Below are positions 1 to 9,582 of a stretch of 64,000 nucleotides of DNA, piece after piece. Each line of letters starts with the position of its first letter. Position 1 is the stretch's first letter. The notes under the pieces are model-generated. The model searched no databases. It saw only the letters and a program-made list of their open reading frames with translations, and was not told the DNA's origin. This DNA is from Prionace glauca (lineage: Eukaryota > Chordata > Chondrichthyes > Carcharhiniformes > Carcharhinidae): the NCBI GenBank assembly GCA_037974335.1, contig CM075724.1, forward strand, positions 62,150,470 through 62,214,469, given 5' to 3'. The position numbers were made by a program, and so were the translations under genes.

Positions 1-26
1 CTTCTGGTAATAATGGTGTATCTCAC

Positions 27-141
27 CTTTGACAGTACCTCAGTTTAAAATAATTCCCAACGATGACCACGAGCGCCATTGTTATCAATAAAACCGCTAA
101 ATGTCGAAACAGCAACAAGAAAATTGTGACTTCAGCTGCAC
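27..141 (-). CDS. Gene 1 transmembrane exon with a charged residue
   Basis: After a CAG acceptor only one frame is open, the one expected from a phase 1 C1 exon. It encodes a hydrophobic helix (TIFLLLFRHLAVLLITMALV and onward) followed by basic residues KLRY. Arg and His lie inside the N-terminal third of the helix. In NKp30 and similar activating receptors such an Arg pairs with an Asp of an ITAM adaptor; that role is inferred here. The donor appears to be GTGAGA, in phase 2, unlike gene 2 (phase 1), so the 3' boundary is less certain than the rest. Confidence 0.6.
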
Positions 142-429
142 CTGCAAAAGACTACCGAAAATGTAAGATCCAGGGGTGTTAAGTTCAATTCAACCAGCAA
201 GAAAACCCAGAGACTGATGGGATCATATAATCATGTAAATCTCTTTTTTTAAATATTCAAAATAAAATGCCAACATGAAACAATCCACAATCTGAACAAT
301 AAATCCTCATCGAAAAAGATGAATTGGTCAAATATTAAAGTGTTTATCGACGTGTTTGTATCTTAGGCAAAACGACAAACGGGATAACTTTCCTGAATTG
401 AATGAATGAACGGTACCTTCCAAGTTATA

Positions 430-609
430 GAACATAGAACATTACAGCGCAGAACAGGCCCTTCGGCCCACAACGTTGCGCCGAACAATTAAATGACCCT
501 CTAACCTAAACCAAACCCTTTCCATCCATAAACCTATCCACGGATCTCTTAAACGCCCCCAAATAGGCGCATTTACAACCTCAGCAGGCAGGGCATTCCA
601 ATCCCTATA
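430..609 (-). mobile_element. CR1-type LINE 3' end inserted in gene 1 C1 exon
   Basis: Typical CR1 3'-terminal sequence on the same strand as the gene, ending in repeats of TTCTATG. It is about 180 bp and heavily 5'-truncated. A short TATA duplication may flank it. It brings a stop codon into the exon. Confidence 0.8.
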
Positions 610-900
610 TATAATTTACTTTAGCTGGAGTTTGAAGAGAAACATGAGACACTTGGCAGCTGTAATTCGCTCTGCTGCGGGTTGGCGCCATAACTTTAAG
701 AGTGCTGAAAACTTCATACATTCCCACCGTGCTTCGCTCTTTAGTAGTATTGATCCCAATTTCAATTTTTGCGTCGTCCTTATACCAAGTCACATCGAGA
801 TCTCCGGGGTAAAACTTAGTTGTTTTACACGGTAGAATCGGGGGAGCAGATGAACGGATTTTGTACTCAACCAAGCTGATTGTCAGAGGAGTGGGCTGAA
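605..900 (-). CDS. Gene 1 C1-set exon (5' part up to the LINE insertion)
   Basis: An Ig C1-type domain: FYPGDLDVTWYKD around the core Trp, and YSCQVSHVSLQTPAKV at the F-G strands, close in pattern to SIRP C1 domains. The acceptor is AAG and the first codon is completed from the V exon as valine. The frame then enters a CR1 fragment and meets TAG at its lower edge. On the far side of the insert the sequence resumes as a few codons and a GT donor in phase 1, which matches the C1 exon end of gene 2. So the exon was interrupted after it was formed. Confidence 0.8.
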
Positions 901-1740
901 CTTGGGAGGAAAAAGAACATTCTTTATTGATTGAAATGTTAATTTTTACAATATTTCTATTCAGAACACAAATTTAAGACAGGGCTTTCATATTTCATTG
1001 AAATGTTTGAAAATATTAAACGTGAAGCTAGAAATTACCTGGCGTCCTTAATGGGAACATTTAAAAAAGTGGTAATATATATGGTCAGAAAGCCAAGAAA
1101 TGCAGAAAGAAGCTATTCTGGCCATCGTGTCTGTGTAAGCGCCATGAAAGAGTTAGGCCCACTCCAGTGAACATTCATCTGACCAAAGCTTCCACTTTAA
1201 GTCTATATCCAACTTTCCCTTGAGAATTATTATGTACTCACCTTGCTTCCAGCTAATGACTTTGAAACCATAGAATCTGCCGCGCAATATAATTTCTCTT
1301 CTCCCCCTTGTCCTTTTGGCAATTGGCTTAAATCTGCGAATTCAGGTTAGCGGATTATGTTTGTCTGGCTTTCGGGTCAAGCCACTTTACAACGATGGAG
1401 GAATGCATCTAGCTCAATATTCTGGTTTCTGTTCTGCCACAATAATCCAGTTAGTAACACTGGCATATTTATGCAGTCCCCTTTAAATCAGCCAATATAT
1501 TCTGTTCGCATCAGTGTTTCTGAAAATACACCCAAAGTCGTACCAATTCTGCCCCCCCTTCAGCTATTTAGACATTCCGGTCAGAACAGATGAGGCTTAT
1601 TTTAGTTCTAATAGTTAATTGCAATACATTCATATACTCCATTTTTTCCAGTCATCGTGATCTTCCTGGACACGCCAGAACTTTCGCTAGAAGTGCCGGA
1701 CGGGCACAAGTGAAACCTCGAGGCCGAGGTTAGAGTTGAA

Positions 1741-2580
1741 CATAAGAACATAAGAAATAGGAGCAGGAGTAGGCCATCTGGCCCTTCGAGCCTGCCCCGC
1801 CATTCAATAAGATCATGGCTGATCTGTCGCGACTCAGCTCCACCTTCCCGCCCTCTCCCCATAACCCTTAATCCCTTCTCTTATCAAAAACCCATCAACC
1901 CGTTTCTTAAAAATATTTAGCAAGGCAGCCTCCACCACTTCAACGGGCAGAGAATTCCAGAGATTCACCACCCTTTGAGTGAAGAAGTTCCTCCTCAACT
2001 CTGTTCTAAACCGCCCCCCCCTTTATCTTGAGGCTGTGCCCCCTAGTCCTACTGTCTTTTTTGAGCGGGAACAGTCTCTCCACCTCTATCCTATCCATCC
2101 CATTCATCATCTTATACGTCTCAATGAGATCTCCCCTCATTCTTCTAAACTCTAACGAGTACAAGCCTAGTTTATTCAGCCTCTCCTCATAGCTCAACCC
2201 CGTCAACTCCGGTATCAGCCGAGTAAACCTCCTCTGCACTCCCTCCAGGGCCAAAACATCCTTGCGCAGGTGCGGCGCCCAAAACTGCACACAGTACTCC
2301 AGCTGCGGCCTCACCAATGCCCTATACAGCTGCAGCAAGACCTCCCTACTTTTATATTCAATCCCCCTCGCTATGAAGGCCAGCATCCCATTCGCCTTCC
2401 TGACCACCTGCTGCACCTGCAAGCTGGGTTTTTGCGACTCATGCACAAGGACCCCGAGGTCCCACTGCACCGTCGCCTGCTGCAGTTTTTCGCCCCGTAA
2501 GTAATAGTCCTTCCTACCATTCCTCCTACCAAAGTGGACCACCTCACACTTGCCAACATTAAATTCCATTTGCCATTTCG
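1741..2580 (-). mobile_element. CR1 LINE, 3' part (RT C-terminus and 3' end)
   Basis: Reverse-transcriptase C-terminal sequence (EVVHFGRRNGRKDYYL, then VRPQLEYCVQFWAPHLRKD and RRFTRLIPEL) followed by a non-coding end with CTTATGTTCTTATG. It is very close to the copy at 19.8-22.3 kb and to the one at 40.8 kb, so it is a young member of the same subfamily. It is 5'-truncated and lies in the V-C1 intron of gene 1. Confidence 0.9.
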
Positions 2581-2884
2581 AGAAATCCCCCGTGTAAGTG
2601 TTGAGAGGAACCGTAATAAACGGTGATGTTGTAAGTCTATTTGTAAAACTCATTGTGCTTCTGAAATCATAACGTTGCTCCAAAAGAAAGACTTTACTAT
2701 CTCGAGAACAAACTTTCACGCCAATTCTAACTGAATTGGAGTGACCCGTCTAATGCTCTTCCGCAGCGGAAATTCGCTATGGTTGATGCTTCCTGCAAAT
2801 TTATGGGAACTTGGTCAACAAATATTTGAACAGAAAGAACGAGAGGAAATATTTCATCCAAATATCAGGCCATATCTACACGCA

Positions 2885-3010
2885 TCGACTTTGTGTGCAT
2901 CAACACGAACAGAAAATGCTGGAAAATCTCAGCAGGTCTGACAGTATCTGTGGAGAGAGAATAGAGCCAATGTTTCGAGTCAGGATAACCCTTCGTCAGA
3001 GCTCTGACTT
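2885..3010. repeat. Interspersed repeat of the 'GCTGGAAAATCTCAGCAGG' family
   Basis: Non-coding repeat marked by GCTGGAAAATCTCAGCAGG and TCTGACAG. Relatives lie near 31.9 kb (there as an inverted pair), 53.5, 56.9 and 58.6 kb. No coding capacity was seen. Confidence 0.6.
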
Positions 3011-3339
3011 AATATTTCACTGAAGTTGTAATCACCAAGTTGCTGTCAACTGTTCTGCACCACCCCACAAAGTCAGGTTCTACACATTGCCACTGAGAGA
3101 AGAATATCTTCTCCTCTGTATTCTGCAGGGAAATAGTATAATTGACCACATTGCACAGAACACATGTAGAAACTCCTCTCTGTAAATCGACGATCTCACC
3201 CTTCGAGTATCTTGAGGTTGACGCTCGAAGCACAAAAGTGGACAGGTATTCCATTCCCACACCCTTCCCCAGCTCTTTGGTATTTTAGCAAATATCCACC
3301 GCACAACTGACACCGGCACCATCAGCCTCAGGAACTCAC

Positions 3340-3654
3340 CCAACACATGGAGCTCCGAGCCGGTTCCATTCCCAATCATTCTTCCCCCACAGTACACAGA
3401 GCAGTAATAGCGGCCAGAATCTTTGAAGCTCACATTCACAAGAAGGAGGACGGCTCTCCCTCTTTTCAAAAGCTTATATTGTCTGTTGCTCGATTCTTCA
3501 TCGTCCGAAAACTCGTCCTCATCATGTCGCCACCAGTGAACCATGACGTCTGATTCCTCTTGGAAGAGCGGGAGTGTGCAATAGAAAGTAATGTTTGTTC
3601 CACTGAGAGCAATTTTAAGTGGCGGGTTTTGGGCGATTGTGGAATTCCCAACAA
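3340..3654 (-). CDS. Gene 1 V-set exon with J-like end
   Basis: The exon is bounded by a CAG acceptor and a GTGAGT donor and encodes 105 residues of an Ig V domain. Visible marks are the first Cys (TFYCTLP), the core Trp (VHWWRHD), the DSGRYYC motif and a J-like G strand, GTGSELHVL, encoded in the same exon. This is the non-rearranging 'VJ-type' domain of NKp30 and SIRP families. An additional Cys lies four residues after the second canonical Cys (YYCSVYCGG), in the CDR3-like loop. An acidic stretch (DEDEFSDDEE) lies in the C'-C'' region. Confidence 0.85.
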
Positions 3655-3817
3655 CTGTCAGAAAGCCAATATAAACACAAAAAAACATCTCATTGCACAG
3701 ATAAACTAATATAGAAACTAAATTAAAAAGACCAATAAAAATCCATAAATGGAGATAAATCAATTGATCAAATGTCACTATCCAAATATTTGTTCTATCT
3801 ACTAAATATTAAGGTAC

Positions 3818-3857
3818 CTGTGTAAGCAATCCCCAGGGTCAGTATACATGGAAGCAT
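3818..3857 (-). CDS. Gene 1 leader exon
   Basis: A short open segment reads MLPCILTLGIAYT, a hydrophobic signal-peptide-like leader, and ends in a GT donor after the first base of a codon. The next exon completes that codon as valine. The first intron is only about 160 nt, as is common for Ig receptor leaders. The leader is short; no in-frame upstream ATG was seen. Confidence 0.6.
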
Positions 3858-3930
3858 GTCAGACAACGGAAGTTGAATGAATGAATGAATGCAATCAAGC
3901 AAAGGACAAAAGGTCGTTCGGACTGAGTGA

Positions 3931-3940
3931 TTTTATAAAA
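3931..3940 (-). promoter_or_regulatory. Candidate TATA box of gene 1
   Basis: TTTTATAAAA about 75 bp upstream of the gene 1 ATG. Gene 2 has an AT-rich TATA-like site at nearly the same spacing. Function is inferred from position only. Confidence 0.4.
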
Positions 3941-4379
3941 GGCCAGAGGAGAAATATGTCAGAGGCTGGTGACATCACGTGCAGTGATGTGGTTTGAGTA
4001 AACCCATGCATTTCTTCAGATCAGATTTATAAAGACGCTTCTTGTGACAATAGCCGTGTAAATCGCGGAGTCTAACCCGAAACTCTAACCCTAACTGCAA
4101 CCACTCGCCCAATCCCTGATACTAATCGCGAACGTTAAGACACGGACACAAATTCTATCAAACTAACGCGTAATCTTAAAACGCTGCTAACCCTGCTAAA
4201 CCAACATGCTAGAAGAAAAACTAGATGGATATTGTTTATATTTTAAAATCTAGTAATGCGTATTCTCTCATGTGGATTACTGGCTAGTGACTACGACAAA
4301 ACAGTACTGTTGGCTCCCTGTTGCTGTTCAGGTCTTATAGAAGTACTAGAAATCTTCTTGCTCCACTTGTTTCATACAA
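3941..4379. other. Upstream flank of gene 1, no gene seen
   Basis: A/T-rich sequence with a short telomere-like CTAACCCTAA run near 4090, too short to be a telomeric array. Nothing else is supported. Confidence 0.4.
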
Positions 4380-4640
4380 AATTAATACAAAAGCATGGAT
4401 GTACTGCTGAGGCTTTATAAGGCTTTAGTCATATCACATTTGGAGCATTACTTGGGAGCAATTTTCAGCCCGTATCTAAGGAAGGATGTGCTGGCCTGGA
4501 GAGGGTCCAAAGGAGGTTTACGAGAATGAAAAGCTTGACGAATGACGAGCGTTGGAGGGCTCTACCTCTGTATTTGATGGAATTTGGAAGGATGATGGAA
4601 GATGTCACTGTAACTTACAGAATACAGAAAGGCCAGATGG
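4380..4640 (+). mobile_element. Old CR1-type LINE fragment
   Basis: Degraded RT C-terminal sequence resembling 'LLRLYKALVISHLEHYLGAIFSP' followed by the RRFTRM-like region. Many substitutions; old insertion. Confidence 0.6.
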
Positions 4641-4837
4641 TGTGGATATGGGGAATATGTGAATCCTTTTAGAGAGAGTTTCTTTGCTTAATTTTTGTAT
4701 CTTATTTGAGAATGTATGGGGTTGAGTATTCGGGTTGGGAAAATATCTAGTGTAATATTGGGTGCACTTTTGGATAGGGGGTGAAGTGAATGGTTGGGGG
4801 GAAAACAATTATTTTGGAGCTTGATATTTTTCACTGA

Positions 4838-5010
4838 TCATTTAGTATGGTTAATCCACTTAACTTGCACATCTTTAGTGTGGGGGAGGAAACGAGCACC
4901 TGGAGAAAGCCCACAGAGACACAGGGAGAATGTACTAATGCAACCCAAGGCTGGAATTGAATGAAGGTCACTGGTGATGTGAGGTAGCAGTTCTAACCAC
5001 TGTGCTGCTG
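4838..5010 (-). mobile_element. tRNA-headed SINE, antisense copy
   Basis: Reverse complement of the common SINE in this window: tail with 'catctttagtgtgggggagg', middle 'ggagaaagcccac' and a decayed tRNA-like head. About half length and diverged. Confidence 0.7.
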
Positions 5011-5439
5011 GATATGAGTCGTTGCTCTGGGAATGCCTTGGATTAAAATTTTTCATCTTGCCAGTCCTCATTCAACTCTATCTTCCCACCCACAAGCTAC
5101 TGAGACCTCTGTGCTCCTGCAATTCTGGCTTGATATTCAACTTTGGGGCACGTGTAAAATGTGCGATAGTATCAACTGCTTGTCACACACCCGCTGATAA
5201 ATCGGATGGGATATAATGTTGGTAGACATTCAGCTGCCACCTCTTTTACACCTAGTTAAAGATGACTTTCATCCATTTTGTGTCTTTCTTTCGCTATTGT
5301 CACTTTAATACATAACCAGCGCATGGTAGATCCTCTACATATTTTAATACTTGTCAGAAAGTTGGAAGTCACTATTGTATACTTGGAAGTAGTACACAAA
5401 TCTACTTCAAAGTCTTTACCCTTGGTCAACATAATAAGA

Positions 5440-6095
5440 ATACTAGATATAGGAGCAAGAGTAGGCCCTAAGATCCTTCAAATCTGCTTTATCACTCAAG
5501 AATATGATGGTTATCACTCTACATTCAGCTCCACACTCATGCAGTGCCAGATTTAGGCATAAACTGAACAAGCTACAGTTTAGGGCCTCCCAATCCACAG
5601 GGGCCTCACAAAATTTCAGAAGATTTACAATGAACATTTAAAAGTGGATACCAGAAAAGGAAAAGAAAGCACCAACTTGAAGACCAAGTGAAAAAATTAA
5701 ATCTGGCCTCGTTTCCAGAATATACTATATTATAATCTATGACACAGATCAAGCCAGCCAAATGATAAATATGTATTCATTGGATGCATTCATTTGAAAA
5801 TAATTTGTATTTTTCACTTTAAATATCTTGCTATTAAATAATTAAAATGCATAATTATGTTTTCAAATTTTTGTGGTGACCCAAGGTCCTGTTTTGGTAC
5901 GCGCCTTTGTAAGACCTTTTGGTGTAACTTTTTAACAAGGGGCCTCCAAGCTTTATATAGCTTAGGGCCTCACCAAGTCTAAATCTGACACTGATCATAT
6001 TCTTACATATTTTTAAGCACTGAAGGAATCCATCAAGCTTAGTCTTGAATGACTGAAGCTTCTGGGGTAGAGAATTCAAAAGATGAAAAATTTTA
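5440..6095 (-). mobile_element. Old CR1 3' end, interrupted by a hAT-type MITE
   Basis: The outer parts (about 100 bp on each side) are CR1 3'-terminal sequence in antisense: 'ataggagcaagagtaggccc' on the left, 'ctggggtagagaattc' on the right. A DNA element splits them. Confidence 0.65.
5542..5993. mobile_element. Non-autonomous hAT-like element (MITE), about 450 bp
   Basis: Ends are inverted repeats beginning CAGTGCCAGATTTAG and, on the other strand, CAGTGTCAGATTTAG, with GAGGCCC-type subterminal blocks on both sides. CAGTG termini are typical of hAT transposons. No transposase is encoded. An 8-bp target duplication expected for hAT is not clear. Confidence 0.65.
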
Positions 6096-6099
6096 TCTC

Positions 6100-7019
6100 C
6101 ATTTCCATCTAGTGCCTGAGCTGATATGATGGTGTTATAATCTTGTACAGAAAAAGACACCCAAACAGGATCTGATTTATCAATTACATGAAAAGCAAAC
6201 TGAAACATATAAATTGAATGGTGTTGATGCTTCCTTTCCTTACATCACTTGGTCAATGTTATAATTAGTATGGAAAGAAATCACATGATTGGCATGCCTA
6301 CCATATTGGTGAGGCCACCAAGCAAGAATATTTTCTCAGTATTATGACGTAATTGAGGGCATCATGACATCATTAAATATTGTTCTGATTAGTCTGTCTT
6401 CAGATACATACAGATATGTTCAGTAATCCTGTGCTCCTAGTATATAGTTCTCGTGTGAAGTTCATGTTGGATATAGTTCAACAGCAAGATTATTTACTTC
6501 AAGTTCCCTTTGAGTATGATCTCTGCTAGGAGCAGCATCAGTCAACTTCCCCTATAGCTAAATTGTGGTAAAACTTAGTAGGAGTACTATTTTTAAAGTA
6601 ATTTGCATCCTGAACGTAAACAAATATTTGATAGTCTTTACAATAATCAGTTTTATTGCTGACCCTCAGTGAGTTCTTCCTTTTGATGGGTTGTTCCAGT
6701 GACATTAGTAAAGGCAGTGCCCAAAGACCAAACAGTAAGGAGCACAACATCACCTCAAGTTGAGGTTGCCTTGATCTCGATTATCCAGATTGGGAGCGCT
6801 GCTTTTCTACCTGAAGTGGAGTTTCCTGCAGCTCAGAGGCTTTAGGTAGTTGAGTTCAGATTTGAATCAGCTGAGGCTTCACCATGAATGGGACAGACAC
6901 TCCTTGACTATGTTTACATCTCAAGAGTTATTGCTGGCACCCATAGGCAGCATGTTACAAGGGAAGGAGGAATGGAAAATACAGATAAGAAAGATAGGAT
7001 TTCTAAGTTTATATTTGCT
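6100..7019. other. Unassigned A/T-rich stretch
   Basis: No exon with splice sites, no recognised repeat and no convincing open frame were seen. Confidence 0.4.
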
Positions 7020-7099
7020 TTTCAAATGTTTTCATGGGATGTGGGTATTGTTGGCTAGGCCAGCATTTCTTGCCCATCCCTGATTGCCCTTAGGCTCAG

Positions 7100-7449
7100 T
7101 GGCTTGCTAGGTGGCATGGTAACACAGTGGTTAGCACTGCTGCTTCACAGCTCCAGGGACCTGGGTTCAATTCCCGGTTTGGGTCACTGCCTGTATGGAG
7201 TTTGTATATTCTCCTTGTGTCTGCTTGGGTTTCCTCCGGGTGCTCCGGTTTCCTCCCACAGTCCAAAGATGTGTGTGTTAAGTTGATTGGCCATGCTAAA
7301 AAAGTTGTCCTTAGTGTTGTGAGATGCATAGGTTAGAGGGATTAATGGGTGGATATGGGGGTAGAGCCTGTGTGGGATTGTAGTTGGTGCAGACTCGATG
7401 GGCCGAATGGCCTCTTTCTGTACTGTAAAGTTTCTACGATTCTTTCTAA
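7100..7449 (+). mobile_element. tRNA-headed SINE, near full length
   Basis: tRNA-like head (GTTAGCACTGCTGCTTCACAG then GGGTTCAATTCC, an RNA polymerase III B-box-like block), a conserved body (GGGTTTCCTCCGGGTGCTCC) and a tail ending in 'gatgggccgaatggcctctt'. The best preserved copy of this family in the window. Confidence 0.85.
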
Positions 7450-7498
7450 GAATCAACCACAGCGCTGTGGGTTTGGGGTCACATGTAGGCCTGTTCAC

Positions 7499-7812
7499 AG
7501 AATCATAGAATCCCTCCAGTACAAAGGGAGGACATTTGGCCCATTGAGCCTGCAGCGACAATAATCCCACTCACATCCTATCCCTATAATCTCACCAATT
7601 ACTTAATATTTACCCAGTTAATCCCCTGACAATGAGTAATTTAGCATGGCCAATAAACTTACCCTGCACATCTTTGGAGTGTGGGAGGAAATCCACTCAG
7701 ACATAAGGAGAACTTACAAACTCCACACAGACAGTCACCAGAGGCCAGAATTGAATCTGAATCCCTGGGTCCCTGAGGCAGAAATATTAAACACTGTGAC
7801 ACCCTGGGTAAG
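7499..7812 (-). mobile_element. tRNA-headed SINE, antisense copy
   Basis: Reverse complement of the same SINE: tail 'ggacatttggcccattgagc', body 'gtgtgggaggaaatc', head at the right end. Diverged. Confidence 0.8.
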
Positions 7813-8356
7813 CGTGGCAGATTTCTTCCCCTAAAGAACACTAGTGAGTCAGATGGGTATTTACAACAGTGATCAGTTTTTAGTTTTATAGTTGAGACTT
7901 CATTCTTGATTCAAGTAGTGTCAATTATTGTGATGGCTTTTAAATTTTGTTAAACCTAATTGTTGTGGAATAGTAGACAAGAAAGTTCAGTAAGGTTCAA
8001 AATAACCTGCAAACTTCCTCAAGCCAATGAAACAGTTGTCAGGAGAAGTTTGCGGTTTTCCATGGTTAACTCATTTACAGAATTGAGTATTCATTGGCAC
8101 AGATGCCATGACATAAATACAACTGGCTGCAATAGATGAAATTAGGAATAACAACCTTCATAAAAGATATTTTAGCCTTCGTTCTTACTTTTTTGTCCTT
8201 CATGTTGGAAGTAAGGAGCAGTGCACAGGGCAGTGACTGACTGTCAGACAACTTCACTACATGTCTACCTTTGTCTCCAGTAGGTCTTTCTGGATTAAGC
8301 ACCAGCCTTCAAGCCCCCCCCGGAGCAAATTCAGTTAAAGAGGCACAGACAGCTTT

Positions 8357-9518
8357 TAGAACATAGAACATAGAAAAACTAGAGCACAAACAGGCTCTTC
8401 GGTCCACAAGTTGCACCAATCATATCTCTACCCTCTAGGCTTATCTATAACCCTCAATCCTATTAAGTCCCATGTATTCATCCAGAAGTCTCTTAAAAGA
8501 CCCTATCGAATTTGCCTACACCAGCACCGATGGCAGCAGATTCCACTCACCCACCATCCTGTGAGTGAAAAACTTACCCCTGACATCTCTTCTGTACCTA
8601 CTCCCCAGCACCCCAAACCTGTGTTCTCTTGTGGCAGCCATTTCAGCCTCGGGAAAAAGCCTCTGAGAATCCAAACTATCTATACCCCTCAACATCTTAT
8701 ACACCTCTATCAGGTCACCTCTCATCCTTTGTCTCTCCAAGGAGAAAAGACTGAGCTCCCTCAACCTATCCTCATAAAGCATACCACCCAATCCAGGCAA
8801 CATCCTTGCAAATCTCCTCTGCACCCTTTCAATGGTTTCCACATCCTTCCTGTAATGAGATGACTAGAACTGAGCACAATAGTCCAAGTGGGGTCTAACC
8901 AGGGTTTTATAAAGCTGCAGCATTATCTCCCGACTCCTAAACTCAATTCCTCGATTGTTGAAGGCCAGTACACCATATGCCTTCTTAACCACACCCTCTA
9001 CCTGCGAAGCCAATTTGAGAGTCCTATGAACCCAGACCCCAAGATCCTTCTGACCTTCCACACTGCTAAGAGTCTTACCCTTAATATTATATTCCTTCAT
9101 CCCATTTGACCTGCCAAAATGCAGCACCACACATTTATCCAGGTTGAAGTCCATCTGCCACTTCTCTGCCCAATCTTGCATCCTTTCTATGTCATGCTGC
9201 AACTTCTGACATCCCTCCAAACTATTCACAACACCTCCAATCTTTGTGTCATTGGCAAACTGACCAACCCATCCCTCCACTTCCTTATCCATGTCATTTA
9301 TAAAAATCACAAACAGCAAGGGTCCCAGAACAGATCCCTGGGGCACTCCACTGGTGACTGACCTCCATGCAGAAAAAGACCCATCTACAACCACTCTCTG
9401 CCTTCTGTGAGCAAGCCAGTTCTGGATCCACAAAGCAATGTCCCTTTGGATCCCATGCCCCCTCACTTTCTCAATAAGTCTTGCATGGGGGATCTTATCG
9501 AACATCTTGCTGAAGTGA
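8357..9518 (-). mobile_element. CR1 LINE, RT 3' half and tail
   Basis: Contains RT motif A (FSKMFDKIPHARLIEKV), VPQGSVLGPLLF, and motif C as FANDTK instead of the usual FADDTK, so one catalytic Asp is lost. It then has VRPHLDYCAQF and a 3' end with TTCTATGTTCTA. It is 5'-truncated and a different subfamily from the 19.8 kb copy. Two frames are needed to read it through. Confidence 0.85.
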
Positions 9519-9582
9519 ACTTGAAAGATGGACAGGCATATAATTTGTACCCCAGGAAATATAACCAAATATTCATAATGCT

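Larger units (their letters stand above)
27..3857 (-). pseudogene. Gene 1: SIRP/NKp30-like Ig receptor (leader-V-C1-TM), C1 exon split by a LINE; 3' part outside window
   Basis: Four exons are visible: leader, V with a J-like end, C1 and transmembrane. Leader-V and V-C1 junctions are phase 1. V carries Cys39, Trp54 and Cys98; C1 carries Cys143, Trp157 and Cys200, the same numbering as gene 2. The TM exon has an arginine in its hydrophobic run, known from receptors that pair with ITAM adaptors (NKp30, SIRP-beta-like). A CR1 3' end sits near the end of the C1 coding exon, so the present reading frame ends after about 216 residues, before the TM exon. The transcript would be a candidate for nonsense-mediated decay or could give a soluble V-C1 protein. 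Cytoplasmic exons would lie left of the window. The family call rests on domain order and motifs; SIRP-like versus NKp30-like is not resolved. It may be a recent pseudogene or an insertion allele. Confidence 0.75.
7020..7960 (+). mobile_element. Old non-LTR-derived repeat broken by two SINEs
   Basis: Three pieces (about 7020-7100, 7455-7497 and 7815-7940) read as one shark-type repeat: 'gggatgtgggtattgttggc' at the start, 'ggggtcacatgtaggcc' in the middle, 'gcagatttcttcccctaaag' near the end. The first 65 bp match the start of the LINE end at 47.5 kb. Two SINEs of opposite orientation sit in it. Confidence 0.6.

Noticed and set aside
3080-3778. 232-residue continuous frame as a single-exon Ig protein
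   Set aside because: Only 3340-3654 is the V domain; the flanks are intron sequence read through past clear splice sites.
4075-4105. Telomeric repeat
   Set aside because: Only about two imperfect CCCTAA units.
7100-7449. tRNA gene
   Set aside because: The A/B-box-like head belongs to a SINE that recurs many times in the window; no complete cloverleaf.
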